From the NCBI GenBank assembly GCA_046594215.1, contig JBKJPX010000015.1, positions 1-64,000 on the forward strand: a stretch of 64,000 nt of DNA. Direction: 5' to 3'. Position 1 is the first letter of the stretch. Each line of letters starts with the position of its first letter. A program made the translations under genes and the position numbers. Positions 51,919 to 61,450 of this stretch are shown one piece after another. The DNA is from Panacagrimonas sp046594215 (GTDB lineage Bacteria; Pseudomonadota; Gammaproteobacteria; Nevskiales; Nevskiaceae). A model generated the notes under the pieces. That model had not been told where the DNA came from. It saw nothing but the letters and a program-made list of their open reading frames with translations, and ran no database searches.

Positions 51919-54132
51919 TCACCCGACGCTCATCTTCTCCACCGTCTGGAAGCCGCGCGGCAGGTGCCCGCCGCGGCTCGCCCGCGCGCCGGCGTATGCG
52001 TCGAGATCCGAAGGCTTGAAATTCTGCGTGCGCTTGGGCCCATGCAGGATCAGGGTGCTGCCGGCGGACACGACGGCGCTGGCCGTGATGCGATCCTCGC
52101 CCTTGAGCGTGACCAACTTGTTGCCCTTGCCCTTCGCGAGTTCCGGCAGTTCGGACAGCGCGAACACGAGCAGACGTCCCTCGGCGGTGGACAGTGCATA
52201 GCGGTCACTCGCGGCGTCGGTGACGCGCGAAGGCACCAGCGGCTGGCCTTCGAGCGTGATCACGGCCTTGCCCGCGCGCTTGTTGCCCTGCAACTCGCCC
52301 AGGCGCACCACGAAACCATAGCCGTCCTCGGATCCCAGCACGTAGCGGTCATTCTCGTCGCCCAGCAGCAACGCGACGATGCGCGCGCCATCCTGCAGGT
52401 CGAGCTTGGTCGTCACTGGCTCGCCCTGCGAACGCGCCGACGGCAGTTCACGCGGGTTGAGCGTGTAGCAGCGGCCCTTGCTGTCGAGCAGGATCAGCAG
52501 CTGGTTGGACTTGCCCTGTGCGTGAGCCAGGTACTCGTCGCCGGCCTTGTAGCTGAGCGTGAGGGGATCCAGGTCGTGACCCTTGCCCGCGCGGATCCAG
52601 CCAGCCTTGGACAGCACCACCGTGAGCGCTTCCGCCGGCACGATCTCCTCGGCCGACAGCGCCACTGCCGGTGGCTTGGCGTTCACGGGGCAGCGACGAT
52701 CGTCGCCGTACTTCTTCGCATCTTCCTTCAGTTCGTCGCCGATCAGCTTCTTGAGCTTGTCGTCGTCGCCGAGCAGTTCCTCGAGCTTCGCGCGTTCGGC
52801 CGCCAGTTCGTCCTGCTCGCCCTTGATGCGCATCTCCTCGAGCTTCTGCAGGTGGCGCAGCTTGAGGTCGAGGATCCATTCCGCCTGCACGTCGCTGAGC
52901 GCGAATGTGCTCATGAGCCTGGCCTTCGGGTCCTCATCGAAGCGGATGATGCGGATGACCTCGTCGATGTTGAGGTAAGCGATCATCAGGCCTTCGAGGA
53001 TGTGCAGCCGCTCGTTGACCTTGCCCAGGCGGTGGTTGAGTCGCCGCGTCACGGTCTGGAAGCGATACTCCAGCCACTCGGTGAGGATCTCCTTCAGATT
53101 CTTCACGCGCGGCCGGCCGTCCAGACCGATCATGTTGAGGTTCACCCGCACGCTCTTCTCGAGATCCGTGGTCGCGAACAGGTGCGCCATCAGCGCCTCG
53201 GCATCCACGCGGTTCGAGCGCGGAATGATGACCACGCGCACGGGATTCTCATGATCGGACTCGTCGCGCAGGTCCTCGACCAGCGGCAGCTTCTTGGCCC
53301 GCATCTGCTCGGCGATCTGTTCCTGCACCTTGCTCGGCGACACCTGGTGCGGCAGCGCGGTCAGCACGATGTAGCCGGTGTCCTCGTCGCGCTCCCAGCG
53401 TGCGCGCGTGCGCACCATGCCGTTGCCGGTCTGGTAGATCTTCAGCAGGTCGTGCGGCTCGGACACGATCTCGCAGCCGGTGGGAAAGTCCGGCGCCGGC
53501 ACGAACTCGCACAAGGTCTCGACCTGCGCGTTCGGATGCTTGAGCAGGTGCAGGCAGGCACGCACCAGCTCGCGGATGTTGTGCGGCGGGATGTCGGTGG
53601 CCATGCCCACGGCGATGCCGGTGGTGCCGTTGACCAGCACGTTGGGCAGGCGCGCCGGCAGGCGCACCGGCTCTTCGAGGGTGCCGTCGAAGTTGGGCTG
53701 CCAGTTGACGGTCCCCTGCCCCAGTTCGACGAGCAGCGTCTGCGCATAGACGCCCAGGCGCGACTCGGTGTAACGCATCGCGGCGAAGGACTTGGGGTCG
53801 TCGGGTGAACCCCAGTTGCCCTGTCCGTCCACCAGCGGATAGCGGTAGTTGAAGGGCTGCGCCATGGTGACCATGGCCTCGTAGCAGGCGCTGTCGCCGT
53901 GCGGGTGGAACTTGCCGATCACGTCGCCGACGGTGCGCGCCGACTTCTTGTGCTTCGAGCCTGCGCCCAGGCTCAGTTCGGACATCGCGTACACGATGCG
54001 ACGCTGCACCGGCTTCAGGCCGTCGGAGATGTGCGGGAGCGCCCGGTCCAGCACCACGTACATCGAGTAATCGAGGTAGGCCTTCTCGGCGAAGAGCCGG
54101 AGCGGCAAGCGTTCGGTGTCGTAGGTCAGCAT
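51919..54132 (-). CDS. parC: DNA topoisomerase IV subunit A
   Basis: A 737-aa decatenase subunit. The catalytic Tyr is Tyr121 (AAMRYTESRL) and the quinolone-determining segment HPHGDSACYEAM has the susceptible-type Ser81 and Glu85. The C-terminal beta-propeller domain is present. Length and C terminus (RTQNFKPSDLDAYAGARASR) fit ParC and not GyrA. parE is not in the window. Confidence 0.96.
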   Translation of the reverse strand: MLTYDTERLPLRLFAEKAYLDYSMYVVLDRALPHISDGLKPVQRRIVYAMSELSLGAGSKHKKSARTVGDVIGKFHPHGDSACYEAMVTMAQPFNYRYPLVDGQGNWGSPDDPKSFAAMRYTESRLGVYAQTLLVELGQGTVNWQPNFDGTLEEPVRLPARLPNVLVNGTTGIAVGMATDIPPHNIRELVRACLHLLKHPNAQVETLCEFVPAPDFPTGCEIVSEPHDLLKIYQTGNGMVRTRARWERDEDTGYIVLTALPHQVSPSKVQEQIAEQMRAKKLPLVEDLRDESDHENPVRVVIIPRSNRVDAEALMAHLFATTDLEKSVRVNLNMIGLDGRPRVKNLKEILTEWLEYRFQTVTRRLNHRLGKVNERLHILEGLMIAYLNIDEVIRIIRFDEDPKARLMSTFALSDVQAEWILDLKLRHLQKLEEMRIKGEQDELAAERAKLEELLGDDDKLKKLIGDELKEDAKKYGDDRRCPVNAKPPAVALSAEEIVPAEALTVVLSKAGWIRAGKGHDLDPLTLSYKAGDEYLAHAQGKSNQLLILLDSKGRCYTLNPRELPSARSQGEPVTTKLDLQDGARIVALLLGDENDRYVLGSEDGYGFVVRLGELQGNKRAGKAVITLEGQPLVPSRVTDAASDRYALSTAEGRLLVFALSELPELAKGKGNKLVTLKGEDRITASAVVSAGSTLILHGPKRTQNFKPSDLDAYAGARASRGGHLPRGFQTVEKMSVG

Positions 54133-54247
54133 CGGCGATCAGCAGGAAGAAAAAGACGACTGGCGGGCGCTGCACGCCGGGCCTGGAAGGCCGCGAAAGA
54201 TACTGGGAAACGGTCCTCGCGTCGCGGGCGCCGGGCCCGCGCGGGAC

Positions 54248-54523
54248 TCAGTTGTCGCGCGCGCGGTACTCGACGGCCGAGATGTCGTCGAGATCGATCA
54301 CGGCGTCGAAGAATTCCTTGCCACTGAGCTCGCTCAGGGTGAGCGTGTGGGAGCCCACGCTGGTGACCTTGCCCGTGATCTCGGTGCCTGACTTGAGCAG
54401 CACCGACACCTTCTTGCCGACGCGATCCTTCAGAGGACCGTTCAGCGCTTCGTCCTTCGCCATGGCGGAAACGGACAGCAGGCACAGGCTCGCCGCAACC
54501 ACGGGCGCCAGGAACTTGTTCAT
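54248..54523 (-). CDS. Small periplasmic protein of Sm-like pattern
   Basis: A 91-aa protein with a signal peptide (LAPVVAASLCLLSVSAMA) and a compact beta-rich domain: VGKKVSVLLKSGTEITGKVTSV and DDISAVEYRARD. The pattern of strand-GxxxxxGKV-strand resembles Sm-like folds used for small ligand or protein contacts; I claim no function. The ATG at 54523 follows GAGGGGAGTC. Confidence 0.8.
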   Translation of the reverse strand: MNKFLAPVVAASLCLLSVSAMAKDEALNGPLKDRVGKKVSVLLKSGTEITGKVTSVGSHTLTLSELSGKEFFDAVIDLDDISAVEYRARDN

Positions 54524-54544
54524 TGTCAGACTCCCCTCGTCGAT

Positions 54545-55030
54545 TCAGGCCGCGGCCGCGACACGCGGCCGGTTCGCCAGGCCGAAGCCGTGGCCGTGTT
54601 CCAGCAGGTACTCGAGCCACTTGCCGAGCATGAGATTCCGGCGCCACTGTCCGCTCAGGAACGCGTCGGCCTTCGGGTCGCCCTCTTCCTGCGCCTGCCA
54701 GGGCGGACGATGGCTGCATTCGAGCGCCTCGGCAACGCCGGCGTCACGGTATGCGCGCACCAGGATGTCGGGCTGTCGACGCGTGCCGTCCCCGTCGACG
54801 AATTCGTAGGTCAGGCGGATGGTCAGCGTGTAGCGGTCACGATCGACGAGGCCCAGATGCAGCGGGAAGTCGGAACCCGAGTGCGACACCGCCGACTCGA
54901 ACGGAAGGTCGAGTTCGGGCAGGAGGCGCTGGAGGAGCTTGTAGTTGCGCTCGTACAGATCCATCAGGTGCGCGAGCCTGCGCGGCTTTCCGCAGCAGGG
55001 GCAGAGGTGGTTGGCGACGTCAGCGAGCAT
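54545..55030 (-). CDS. DUF1249 (YqiB-like) protein
   Basis: A 161-aa cytosolic protein of the DUF1249 family: CPCCGKPRRLAHLMDLYERNY at the N terminus, YEFVDGDGTRRQPDILVRAYRDAG and QWRRNLMLGKWLEYLLEHGH at the C terminus. The CPCC segment could bind metal. In E. coli yqiB sits near cpdA and nudF; here it is beside an unrelated small gene. Function is unknown. Confidence 0.88.
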   Translation of the reverse strand: MLADVANHLCPCCGKPRRLAHLMDLYERNYKLLQRLLPELDLPFESAVSHSGSDFPLHLGLVDRDRYTLTIRLTYEFVDGDGTRRQPDILVRAYRDAGVAEALECSHRPPWQAQEEGDPKADAFLSGQWRRNLMLGKWLEYLLEHGHGFGLANRPRVAAAA

Positions 55031-55131
55031 GGCGCGACTATCCCGAACGCGAACCTCGCGCGCAAGTCTTGATTTTCCTGGCGACGCGGGCGCAAGAATG
55101 CGATTCCCTGTTCGAAGCCACGGAGAACGAG

Positions 55132-56763
55132 ATGGCGTTGCGCGAGATCGCTACCAAGCCGTATCCCGATCAGAAAGCCGGCACCGCCGGGCTGCGCAAG
55201 AAAGTCGCGGTGTTCCAGCAGCCCCACTACCTCGAGAATTTCCTGCAGTCGATCTTCGATGTCGATCCGCGCCTGAAGGGCAACACCCTGGTGATCGGCG
55301 GCGACGGGCGCTACCACAACCGCACCGCGATCCAGACCGCAATCGCGATGGCGGCCGCCAACGGCGTGCAACGCGTCGTCGTCGGACAGGGCGGCATCCT
55401 GTCAACGCCCGCGGCCTCCCACCTGATCAGGCTGCGCAAGGCCGGCGGCGGCTTCGTGCTGACGGCCAGCCACAACCCGGCGGGCGAGGACGGCGACTTC
55501 GGCATCAAGTACAACGTCGCCGGCGGCGGCCAGGCCACCGAGAGCCTCACCGACAAGATCTACGAGCACAGCCGCCAGATCACGCGCTACAAGACGCTGG
55601 AAGGCGTGTACGTGGACCTCGAACGCCGGGGCATGCAGACCGTGGGCGGCATGGAAGTCGAGATCGTCGACTGCGTCGACGACTACGCCGCCTTGATGCA
55701 GACCCTGTTCGACTTCGACCGCATCCGGGATTGGTTCAAGCGCGGCCACTCGCTTCGCTTCGACGCGATGCACGCGGTGACCGGTCCCTACGCGCAGCGC
55801 CTGTTCGTCGACATGCTCGGCGCGCCGCTGAGTTCGATTCAGAACGCGACCCCGCTCGAAGATTTCGGCGGCGGCCATCCCGACCCGAACCTGATCTACG
55901 CCAAGCCGCTGGTCGACCTGATGTACTCGGACACGGCGCCCGACGTGGGCGCCGCGAGCGACGGTGACGGCGACCGCAACATGATCCTCGGCCGAGGCAT
56001 CTTCATCTCGCCCGGCGATTCGCTGGCGATGCTGTGCGAGCACCTGCACGAACTGCCGGGATACCGGCGCGGCCTTTCCGGCGTGGCCCGCTCGATGCCC
56101 ACCTGCCGCGCGGTGGATCACGTCGCCAAGGCGCTTGGCATTCCCTGCTACGAAACGCCGACCGGCTGGAAGTTCTTCGCCAACCTGCTCGACGCCGGCC
56201 GCATCACGCTGTGTGGCGAGGAGAGCTTCGGCACGTCCAGCGATCACACGCGCGAGAAGGACGGCGTGTGGGCGGTGCTGGCATGGCTCAACGTGCTGGC
56301 GACGACCCAGCTGTCGGTACGCGAACTCGCCGAGCGACACTGGAGACGTTTCGGCCGTCACTACTACGTGCGCCACGACTACGAAGAACTGTCGGCAGCC
56401 GTGGCCACGCAGGTGATGCAGTCGCTGGCCGGCACGATGGTCGATCTTCCGGGTAAGACCTTCGGCGATTACACCGTGAGCGCCGCCGACGAGTTCAGCT
56501 ACCAGGATCCCGTCGACGGCAGCATCGCAATCAACCAGGGCCTGCGCATCGTGTTCGGCGAGGCCGCGCGGCTGATCGTGCGGCTGTCCGGCACCGGAAC
56601 CAAGGGCGCGACCTTGCGCCTTTACCTGGAACGCTACGAGACGCAGGAGGCCAGCCTGGGCTGGAAGACATCCGAAGCACTGGCACCGCTGGTGAACCTC
56701 GCCGAAAAGCTCGTGCGCATCTCGGAGATCACCGGGCGGCGAACGCCGAGTGTCATCACCTGA
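55132..56763 (+). CDS. pgm: Phosphoglucomutase (alpha-D-glucose 1-phosphate type)
   Basis: A 543-aa enzyme interconverting glucose 1- and 6-phosphate. The phosphoserine loop is TASHNPAGED, the metal loop DGDGDRN and the sugar loop GEESFGTSSDH; the phosphate-binding RLSGTGTKG is near the C terminus. Motif spacing and length fit the eukaryotic-type alpha-PGM also found in many proteobacteria. It likely feeds glycogen, trehalose or sugar nucleotide synthesis. The ATG at 55132 gives the family opening. Confidence 0.94.
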   Translation: MALREIATKPYPDQKAGTAGLRKKVAVFQQPHYLENFLQSIFDVDPRLKGNTLVIGGDGRYHNRTAIQTAIAMAAANGVQRVVVGQGGILSTPAASHLIRLRKAGGGFVLTASHNPAGEDGDFGIKYNVAGGGQATESLTDKIYEHSRQITRYKTLEGVYVDLERRGMQTVGGMEVEIVDCVDDYAALMQTLFDFDRIRDWFKRGHSLRFDAMHAVTGPYAQRLFVDMLGAPLSSIQNATPLEDFGGGHPDPNLIYAKPLVDLMYSDTAPDVGAASDGDGDRNMILGRGIFISPGDSLAMLCEHLHELPGYRRGLSGVARSMPTCRAVDHVAKALGIPCYETPTGWKFFANLLDAGRITLCGEESFGTSSDHTREKDGVWAVLAWLNVLATTQLSVRELAERHWRRFGRHYYVRHDYEELSAAVATQVMQSLAGTMVDLPGKTFGDYTVSAADEFSYQDPVDGSIAINQGLRIVFGEAARLIVRLSGTGTKGATLRLYLERYETQEASLGWKTSEALAPLVNLAEKLVRISEITGRRTPSVIT

Positions 56764-56929
56764 TCCTGTCGGCAGGACTACAGCAGGTGAACAGCGTCGT
56801 GCCGCGACGCTGATTCGATCATCCTCATCGCCGATGAGGACAGGCACGACGGAAACAACGAAGCCCCGGTCGATTCGACGAGGGCTTCGTCAGGCAAGCG
56901 CCTGCAACAAGCGCCCGACCTGACCGGCA

Positions 56930-58159
56930 TCAGCCGCCCAGCACCTCGCACAGCGCCGCCAGAGGAGTCCCGGCCAGCGGGCAGGTACCGCCGCCGCCGC
57001 CGATTCCGCCGAGCAGCGGGCCGAGCAGGCTGCTCAGCGGATCGCCGCCGACGCCGCCCGAGAGCACGCCGGTAAGCGTGGCCAGCACGCCGTCCAGCGG
57101 CGTCCCCATGAGCACGGGAATCGAACCGCCCGCACCGCCGCCGGCGATCGCCTGCTCGATGGGCCCGAGGATCAGAGGCAGCATGTCGGTGTTCAGCGGG
57201 TCAAGCAGCAGCGTCGAGGGATTCTCCAGCGCACTGCCCAGCTCTGCGGACGACAGGTTGCCCAGGCCCCCGCCGAGCACCGCAGTGAGCTCGTCGATCG
57301 CGTCCTGGATCGGGCCGCTGACGACACCCGGCTGACCCGAGGTGTTCTCGATCATCGCGATGGGCAGGACCTGCGTGAGCATGCCGTCGAAGACGTTCTG
57401 CACGGTGCTGATGACCTGCGAGGACGCGTTGACGGGGTTGCCGGAGCTGGCCGCGGCGACGGTGAACTGCACGTCGGTCAGGCCATGCGAGAGCACGGCG
57501 AGAACGCCGCCGACGACCGGCGCGTTCGCGGCACCTGCCGGGATGGCGCCGGTCGCGCCGTTGAAAGCCTGCGTGACCAGTCCCAGCAGGCCGGCGATCT
57601 GGCCCAGCGACAAGCTGCCGGGCGCGACGCTCAGTTGGGCTTGCACCTGATCCAGGACCGGCAACAGCTGGTCGCCCATGGACGTCAGCGGCGTGCCCGC
57701 CAGCGGATTACCCATCGCAGTGCGCGCCACCGCGTCGGACGTGCAGCCGGCGCCGCCCGCGAGCGAGGCGACGAGCCCCTGCAAGTCTGCGACGAGGTCG
57801 GCCGCTTCGGCCTGCACCTGCGTCGCGGTGGCGTTGAGCTGCGCCGCCGGATCGGCCGCACCCGGACGCACGCCGAGCGCGACCGCGTCGGCGATGTCGA
57901 GAATGTCGCTGACCACCGACTGGTCGAGACAGTCGACGACGCCCGCGAGCGGCGTGCCGGCGACGGCGCTGTTCAACGGCGCGAGGATCTCGGACGACAG
58001 GCCACCCTGCAGGCCGTCGAACGGACCGGTCACGTCGTTGCGAGTCTCGGTCACGGGCGTCGCCGGATCGTCCGAAGCCCCTCCACCGCCGCCGCAGCCC
58101 GCCACGAAGGCCGTACCCGCGATGGCCATGGCCATGAATGTTTTTTTCACTGTCAGCAT
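56930..58159 (-). CDS. Lipoprotein with repeated GTPL motifs
   Basis: A 409-aa lipoprotein from the ATG at 58159 (after AGGAGATCCTC). The signal ends in a lipobox VAGC followed by a Gly5 run and an Asp pair, which suits export past the inner membrane by Lol. The mature part is rich in Gly, Ala, Leu and Val, with four segments that open in AGTPL or GTPL (SAVAGTPLAGVVDCL, AGTPLTSMGDQL, MGTPLDGVLATL, AGTPLAALCEVL). Only a few cysteines, in VDCL, GCTSD, GTCPL and ALCEV. No known family recognised; possibly a surface or matrix protein. Confidence 0.82.
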   Translation of the reverse strand: MLTVKKTFMAMAIAGTAFVAGCGGGGGASDDPATPVTETRNDVTGPFDGLQGGLSSEILAPLNSAVAGTPLAGVVDCLDQSVVSDILDIADAVALGVRPGAADPAAQLNATATQVQAEAADLVADLQGLVASLAGGAGCTSDAVARTAMGNPLAGTPLTSMGDQLLPVLDQVQAQLSVAPGSLSLGQIAGLLGLVTQAFNGATGAIPAGAANAPVVGGVLAVLSHGLTDVQFTVAAASSGNPVNASSQVISTVQNVFDGMLTQVLPIAMIENTSGQPGVVSGPIQDAIDELTAVLGGGLGNLSSAELGSALENPSTLLLDPLNTDMLPLILGPIEQAIAGGGAGGSIPVLMGTPLDGVLATLTGVLSGGVGGDPLSSLLGPLLGGIGGGGGTCPLAGTPLAALCEVLGG

Positions 58160-58399
58160 GAGGATCTCCTGGATTTGTTTGCGCGCCACGCCGCTATGCG
58201 ACAACGCGCGCAGAGCGTGGGGTGCAAGACTCAGGCCTCGAATGACGAGGGTTGAGCGGCCACGCGGGACCCGAAACGAAGCTGAACCGCGCGTCAAGGC
58301 GGCAGATCGTGGATCGACGGCACACGCACCGACCGCCGGGGCGATTCAGCGCCCGAGATCCGTCACCCGGGTATTTCCTGGACGGCGGAAGCGCAGCGC

Positions 58400-60517
58400 T
58401 CAGACGCCGCCGGCGACGAGTTTGCCCAGCGCGTCCCAGTCCAGGATCGCGACACCCAGCTTTTCCGCCTTTGCCAGCTTGGAGCCGGCCGCCTCCCCCG
58501 CGAGCAGGTAGTCGGTCTTCGCAGAAACCGACCCGCTGAGCTTGCCGCCGTTGGCCTCGATGAAGATCGAAGCGTCCTCGCGCGACACGCCGGGCAAGGT
58601 GCCGGTGATGACGAAGGTCTTGCCCGTGAGCGCGCCGCCCGTGGGCGCCGCTTTCGGCGGCTTCCAGTAAATGCCGCACCCGCCCCCGCCGATCGGCGCC
58701 ACGAGCGAACGGATCACGTCGCGATTTCGCGGCTCGGTGAAGAAGCCGGCCACGTGTGCGGCGACCGTCGGTCCCACGTCCGGCACCTGGCGCAGGATCG
58801 GGAAGCGATCCTTTTGCTTGATCATCTCGTCGTGCGCGGTCGGAAGATCCTGCTCGGCGGCTTCGAACAGCGCGTCGATCGTGCCGAAGTGGCGCGCCAG
58901 GTCGCGCGCCGTGGTCTCTCCCACCTGCGGGCAGCCGAGCGAGAACAGGAACCGACCGAACTCGGTGCTGCGGCTGTGATCGATCGCGGCCACGACATTG
59001 GCCGCGGACTTCTCGCCCATGCGATCGAGGCCCGCCAGCGTCTGCGCATCGATCTTCAGGAAGATGCTCGCCGGCGAATCGACGATGCCCGCCTCGACGA
59101 GCTGCGCCAGCAGCTTCTCTCCAAGGCCTTCGATGTCCATCGCCTTGCGGGACACGAAGTGAACCAGCGCGCCGTGCAGTTGCGCGCGGCAGGACAGGCC
59201 GTTGGTGCAGCGCGCGACGACCTCGCCTTCGACGCGCTCGACCGCCCCGCCGCAAACCGGGCAGGTGGCCGGCATCTGGACCCGCGCACGCGCGTCATGT
59301 TGCTTCTGCGCCTGCTCGTCCTCGATGACCGCGCGCACGACCTCGGGAATCACGTCGCCCGCGCGACGCACCACGACGCGATCGCCGGGCCGGACGTCCT
59401 TGCGCGCGACCTCGTCCATGTTGTGAAGCGTTGCGTTGCTCACCGTCGCGCCACCGACGAACACCGGCTGTAGCCGCGCCACCGGCGTCATCGCGCCCGT
59501 GCGGCCAACCTGGAACTCGACCTTCTCCAGGATCGTGTCGGCTTCCTCGGCCGCGAACTTGTAGGCACAGGCCCAGCGCGGCTCGCGCGAGACGCTGCCC
59601 AGCTCATCGCGGCCTGCGAGATCGTCGAGCTTGAAGACGACTCCGTCGATATCGAAGTCGAGCTGGAGGCGGCGCCTGGCCATCTCGTCGAAGTAGGCCT
59701 GCATGCCCTGCTCGCCCGACACGACCTCGATGAGGTCCGACACCGGCAGGCCCCACCCGCGCAGCATCGCGAGCACCTCGGAGTGCCGTGCCGGCGGCGT
59801 CCATCCTTCGTGATACCCCACCGAGTAGGCGGTGAAGGACAGAGGGCGCTTCGCTGTGATCGAGGAGTCCAGCTGGCGCAGCGAGCCCGCCGCGGCGTTG
59901 CGCGGATTCACCGGCGCTTTCTCGCCCCGCGCCTCGGCCTCCGTCTTCCAGCGACGGAACCCCGCGAGCGGCAGAAAAACTTCGCCGCGCACCTCGAGCA
60001 AGGGCGGCCCCGGATGCTTCTTCGAGTCGTGGAGCTTGAGCGGGATGCGTTTGATCGTACGCAGGTTGGCGGTTACGTCCTCGCCGATCTCGCCGTCGCC
60101 GCGCGTTGCGCCCTGCACCAGGACGCCGTCGCGATAGGTGAGCGAGACCGCGAGGCCATCGAGCTTGGGTTCCGCGCTGTAGTCCACCGGCTCGCGCGAG
60201 AGAGTCTCGCGCACGCGACGGTCGAAGTCGCGGAGTTCGTCGGCGTCGTTGGCCTTGCGCAGCGACTGCATCGGCTGCCGGTGGCGCACCGGCGTGAACT
60301 CCGGCAGCGGCGAGCCGCCGACGCGCTGCGTCGGCGAATCGGGTGTCAGGAGTTCGGGATGCTGCGCCTCGAGTTCGAGCAACTCCTGGAACAGTGCGTC
60401 GTACTTCGCGTCCGTGATCTTGGGATCATCGAGCACGTAGTAGCGATGATCGTGCTCCGCGATCTGGCTGCGCAGCCTGGCCGCCCGGGAGGCGCCTGCG
60501 TCAGCCTTCGGGGTCAT
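58400..60517 (-). CDS. ligA: NAD-dependent DNA ligase
   Basis: A 705-aa replication ligase. The AMP-accepting Lys118 is in EPKLDGLAVSL. Other parts are domain Ia (HRYYVLDD), OB fold, a C4 zinc finger (CPVCGG...CTNGLSC), the helix-hairpin-helix region and a C-terminal BRCT (TGKTFVITGTLPGVSREDA). The ATG at 60517 gives the family start; a longer frame reads into zipA. It follows zipA by 13 bp in the order smc-zipA-ligA seen in gammaproteobacteria. Confidence 0.97.
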   Translation of the reverse strand: MTPKADAGASRAARLRSQIAEHDHRYYVLDDPKITDAKYDALFQELLELEAQHPELLTPDSPTQRVGGSPLPEFTPVRHRQPMQSLRKANDADELRDFDRRVRETLSREPVDYSAEPKLDGLAVSLTYRDGVLVQGATRGDGEIGEDVTANLRTIKRIPLKLHDSKKHPGPPLLEVRGEVFLPLAGFRRWKTEAEARGEKAPVNPRNAAAGSLRQLDSSITAKRPLSFTAYSVGYHEGWTPPARHSEVLAMLRGWGLPVSDLIEVVSGEQGMQAYFDEMARRRLQLDFDIDGVVFKLDDLAGRDELGSVSREPRWACAYKFAAEEADTILEKVEFQVGRTGAMTPVARLQPVFVGGATVSNATLHNMDEVARKDVRPGDRVVVRRAGDVIPEVVRAVIEDEQAQKQHDARARVQMPATCPVCGGAVERVEGEVVARCTNGLSCRAQLHGALVHFVSRKAMDIEGLGEKLLAQLVEAGIVDSPASIFLKIDAQTLAGLDRMGEKSAANVVAAIDHSRSTEFGRFLFSLGCPQVGETTARDLARHFGTIDALFEAAEQDLPTAHDEMIKQKDRFPILRQVPDVGPTVAAHVAGFFTEPRNRDVIRSLVAPIGGGGCGIYWKPPKAAPTGGALTGKTFVITGTLPGVSREDASIFIEANGGKLSGSVSAKTDYLLAGEAAGSKLAKAEKLGVAILDWDALGKLVAGGV

Positions 60518-60530
60518 CGCATCGGACGGA

Positions 60531-61310
60531 TCAGATGATCTTGGCGGCGCGCGCCCAGTCCTCGACTTCGGCACGCAGTTTCTTGCCGACTTCGTCGGTG
60601 ACGCGTTCGCGGCGGGCGTCGAAGATCTCGAGCCTGAGCGCGGTGGCAACGGCGCGCGTGGTGGCCAGCATGTCGTCCACCGCCACGACCGGCGTCACCG
60701 GGCCCGGCAGGTTGAGCACGACGGTCAGTCCCTTCGTCGAGAAATTCTCGGCCTCTGCCGGGATCAGCTTTCCCGGCTTCAGCAGGCTGGACACGGAATA
60801 TACGATGCGACCACCGATGTGACGGTGGTAGACCTCGCTCTCGCCGAACTTCAGACCCTGCGCGGTCAAGGCGGCGTGCAGCTGCGGACCCAGGATGTCC
60901 GTTTCCTCGGTCGGCGCCACGATCAGCGCCACGAGCTTGCCCTGAGGCGGCGTCGCCGTCGGTGCGGTGGCGGTCATGTCCGGAGCGATGCGCGGGGCGA
61001 CGTGCGGCTGTCCCGGGAGCGGGTGTAGCAAGGTCGCCATCGAAGGGGCCGAGGGCTCGCGCAGCGAGGCGTCGGGCGCACCGCCTTCCCCTCGCTTGCG
61101 CTTGGCGCCAACACCGAATGCGTCGAAGCCCGGCTCGCCGCGCGCGGGATCCAACAGGTCCAGCTGGTTGGCGTTCGCACCTGGTTTACCGGACAGCGCA
61201 TTTGCGCCGTCGCCCTCGTCCACATCGTTGCGGTTGCGCCGGCTGAAAACATACACGGCCACCACCAGTACGAGGCAGACGATCAGCAGCGCCCACTGCA
61301 ATTCGCCCAT
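60531..61310 (-). CDS. zipA: Cell division protein ZipA
   Basis: A 259-aa FtsZ-anchoring protein. One N-terminal helix (WALLIVCLVLVVAVYVF) is followed by a charged/Pro-rich linker and the ZipA C-terminal FtsZ-binding domain (KLVALIVAPTEETDILGPQL, IVYSVSSLLKPGKL). The ATG at 61310 gives the family start MGELQWALL. The linker is short compared with E. coli ZipA. Confidence 0.93.
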   Translation of the reverse strand: MGELQWALLIVCLVLVVAVYVFSRRNRNDVDEGDGANALSGKPGANANQLDLLDPARGEPGFDAFGVGAKRKRGEGGAPDASLREPSAPSMATLLHPLPGQPHVAPRIAPDMTATAPTATPPQGKLVALIVAPTEETDILGPQLHAALTAQGLKFGESEVYHRHIGGRIVYSVSSLLKPGKLIPAEAENFSTKGLTVVLNLPGPVTPVVAVDDMLATTRAVATALRLEIFDARRERVTDEVGKKLRAEVEDWARAAKII

Positions 61311-61450
61311 TAATAACTCCGTGTCGCCACAGGCGACGCATGCGTTGCTCGCCCGCGCAGCGGGAGAGAGGGTTGAGGGTCCGCCAGGAGCCGAGGTCGA
61401 CGACACCGGCGATAGGGTGAGGGCAACCCGGCTGCGCAGAAGTTCATTTC

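Noticed and set aside
54751..55131. An N-terminal extension of phosphoglucomutase
   Set aside because: The extra 127 codons overlap the DUF1249 gene antisense and the family start is at 55132.
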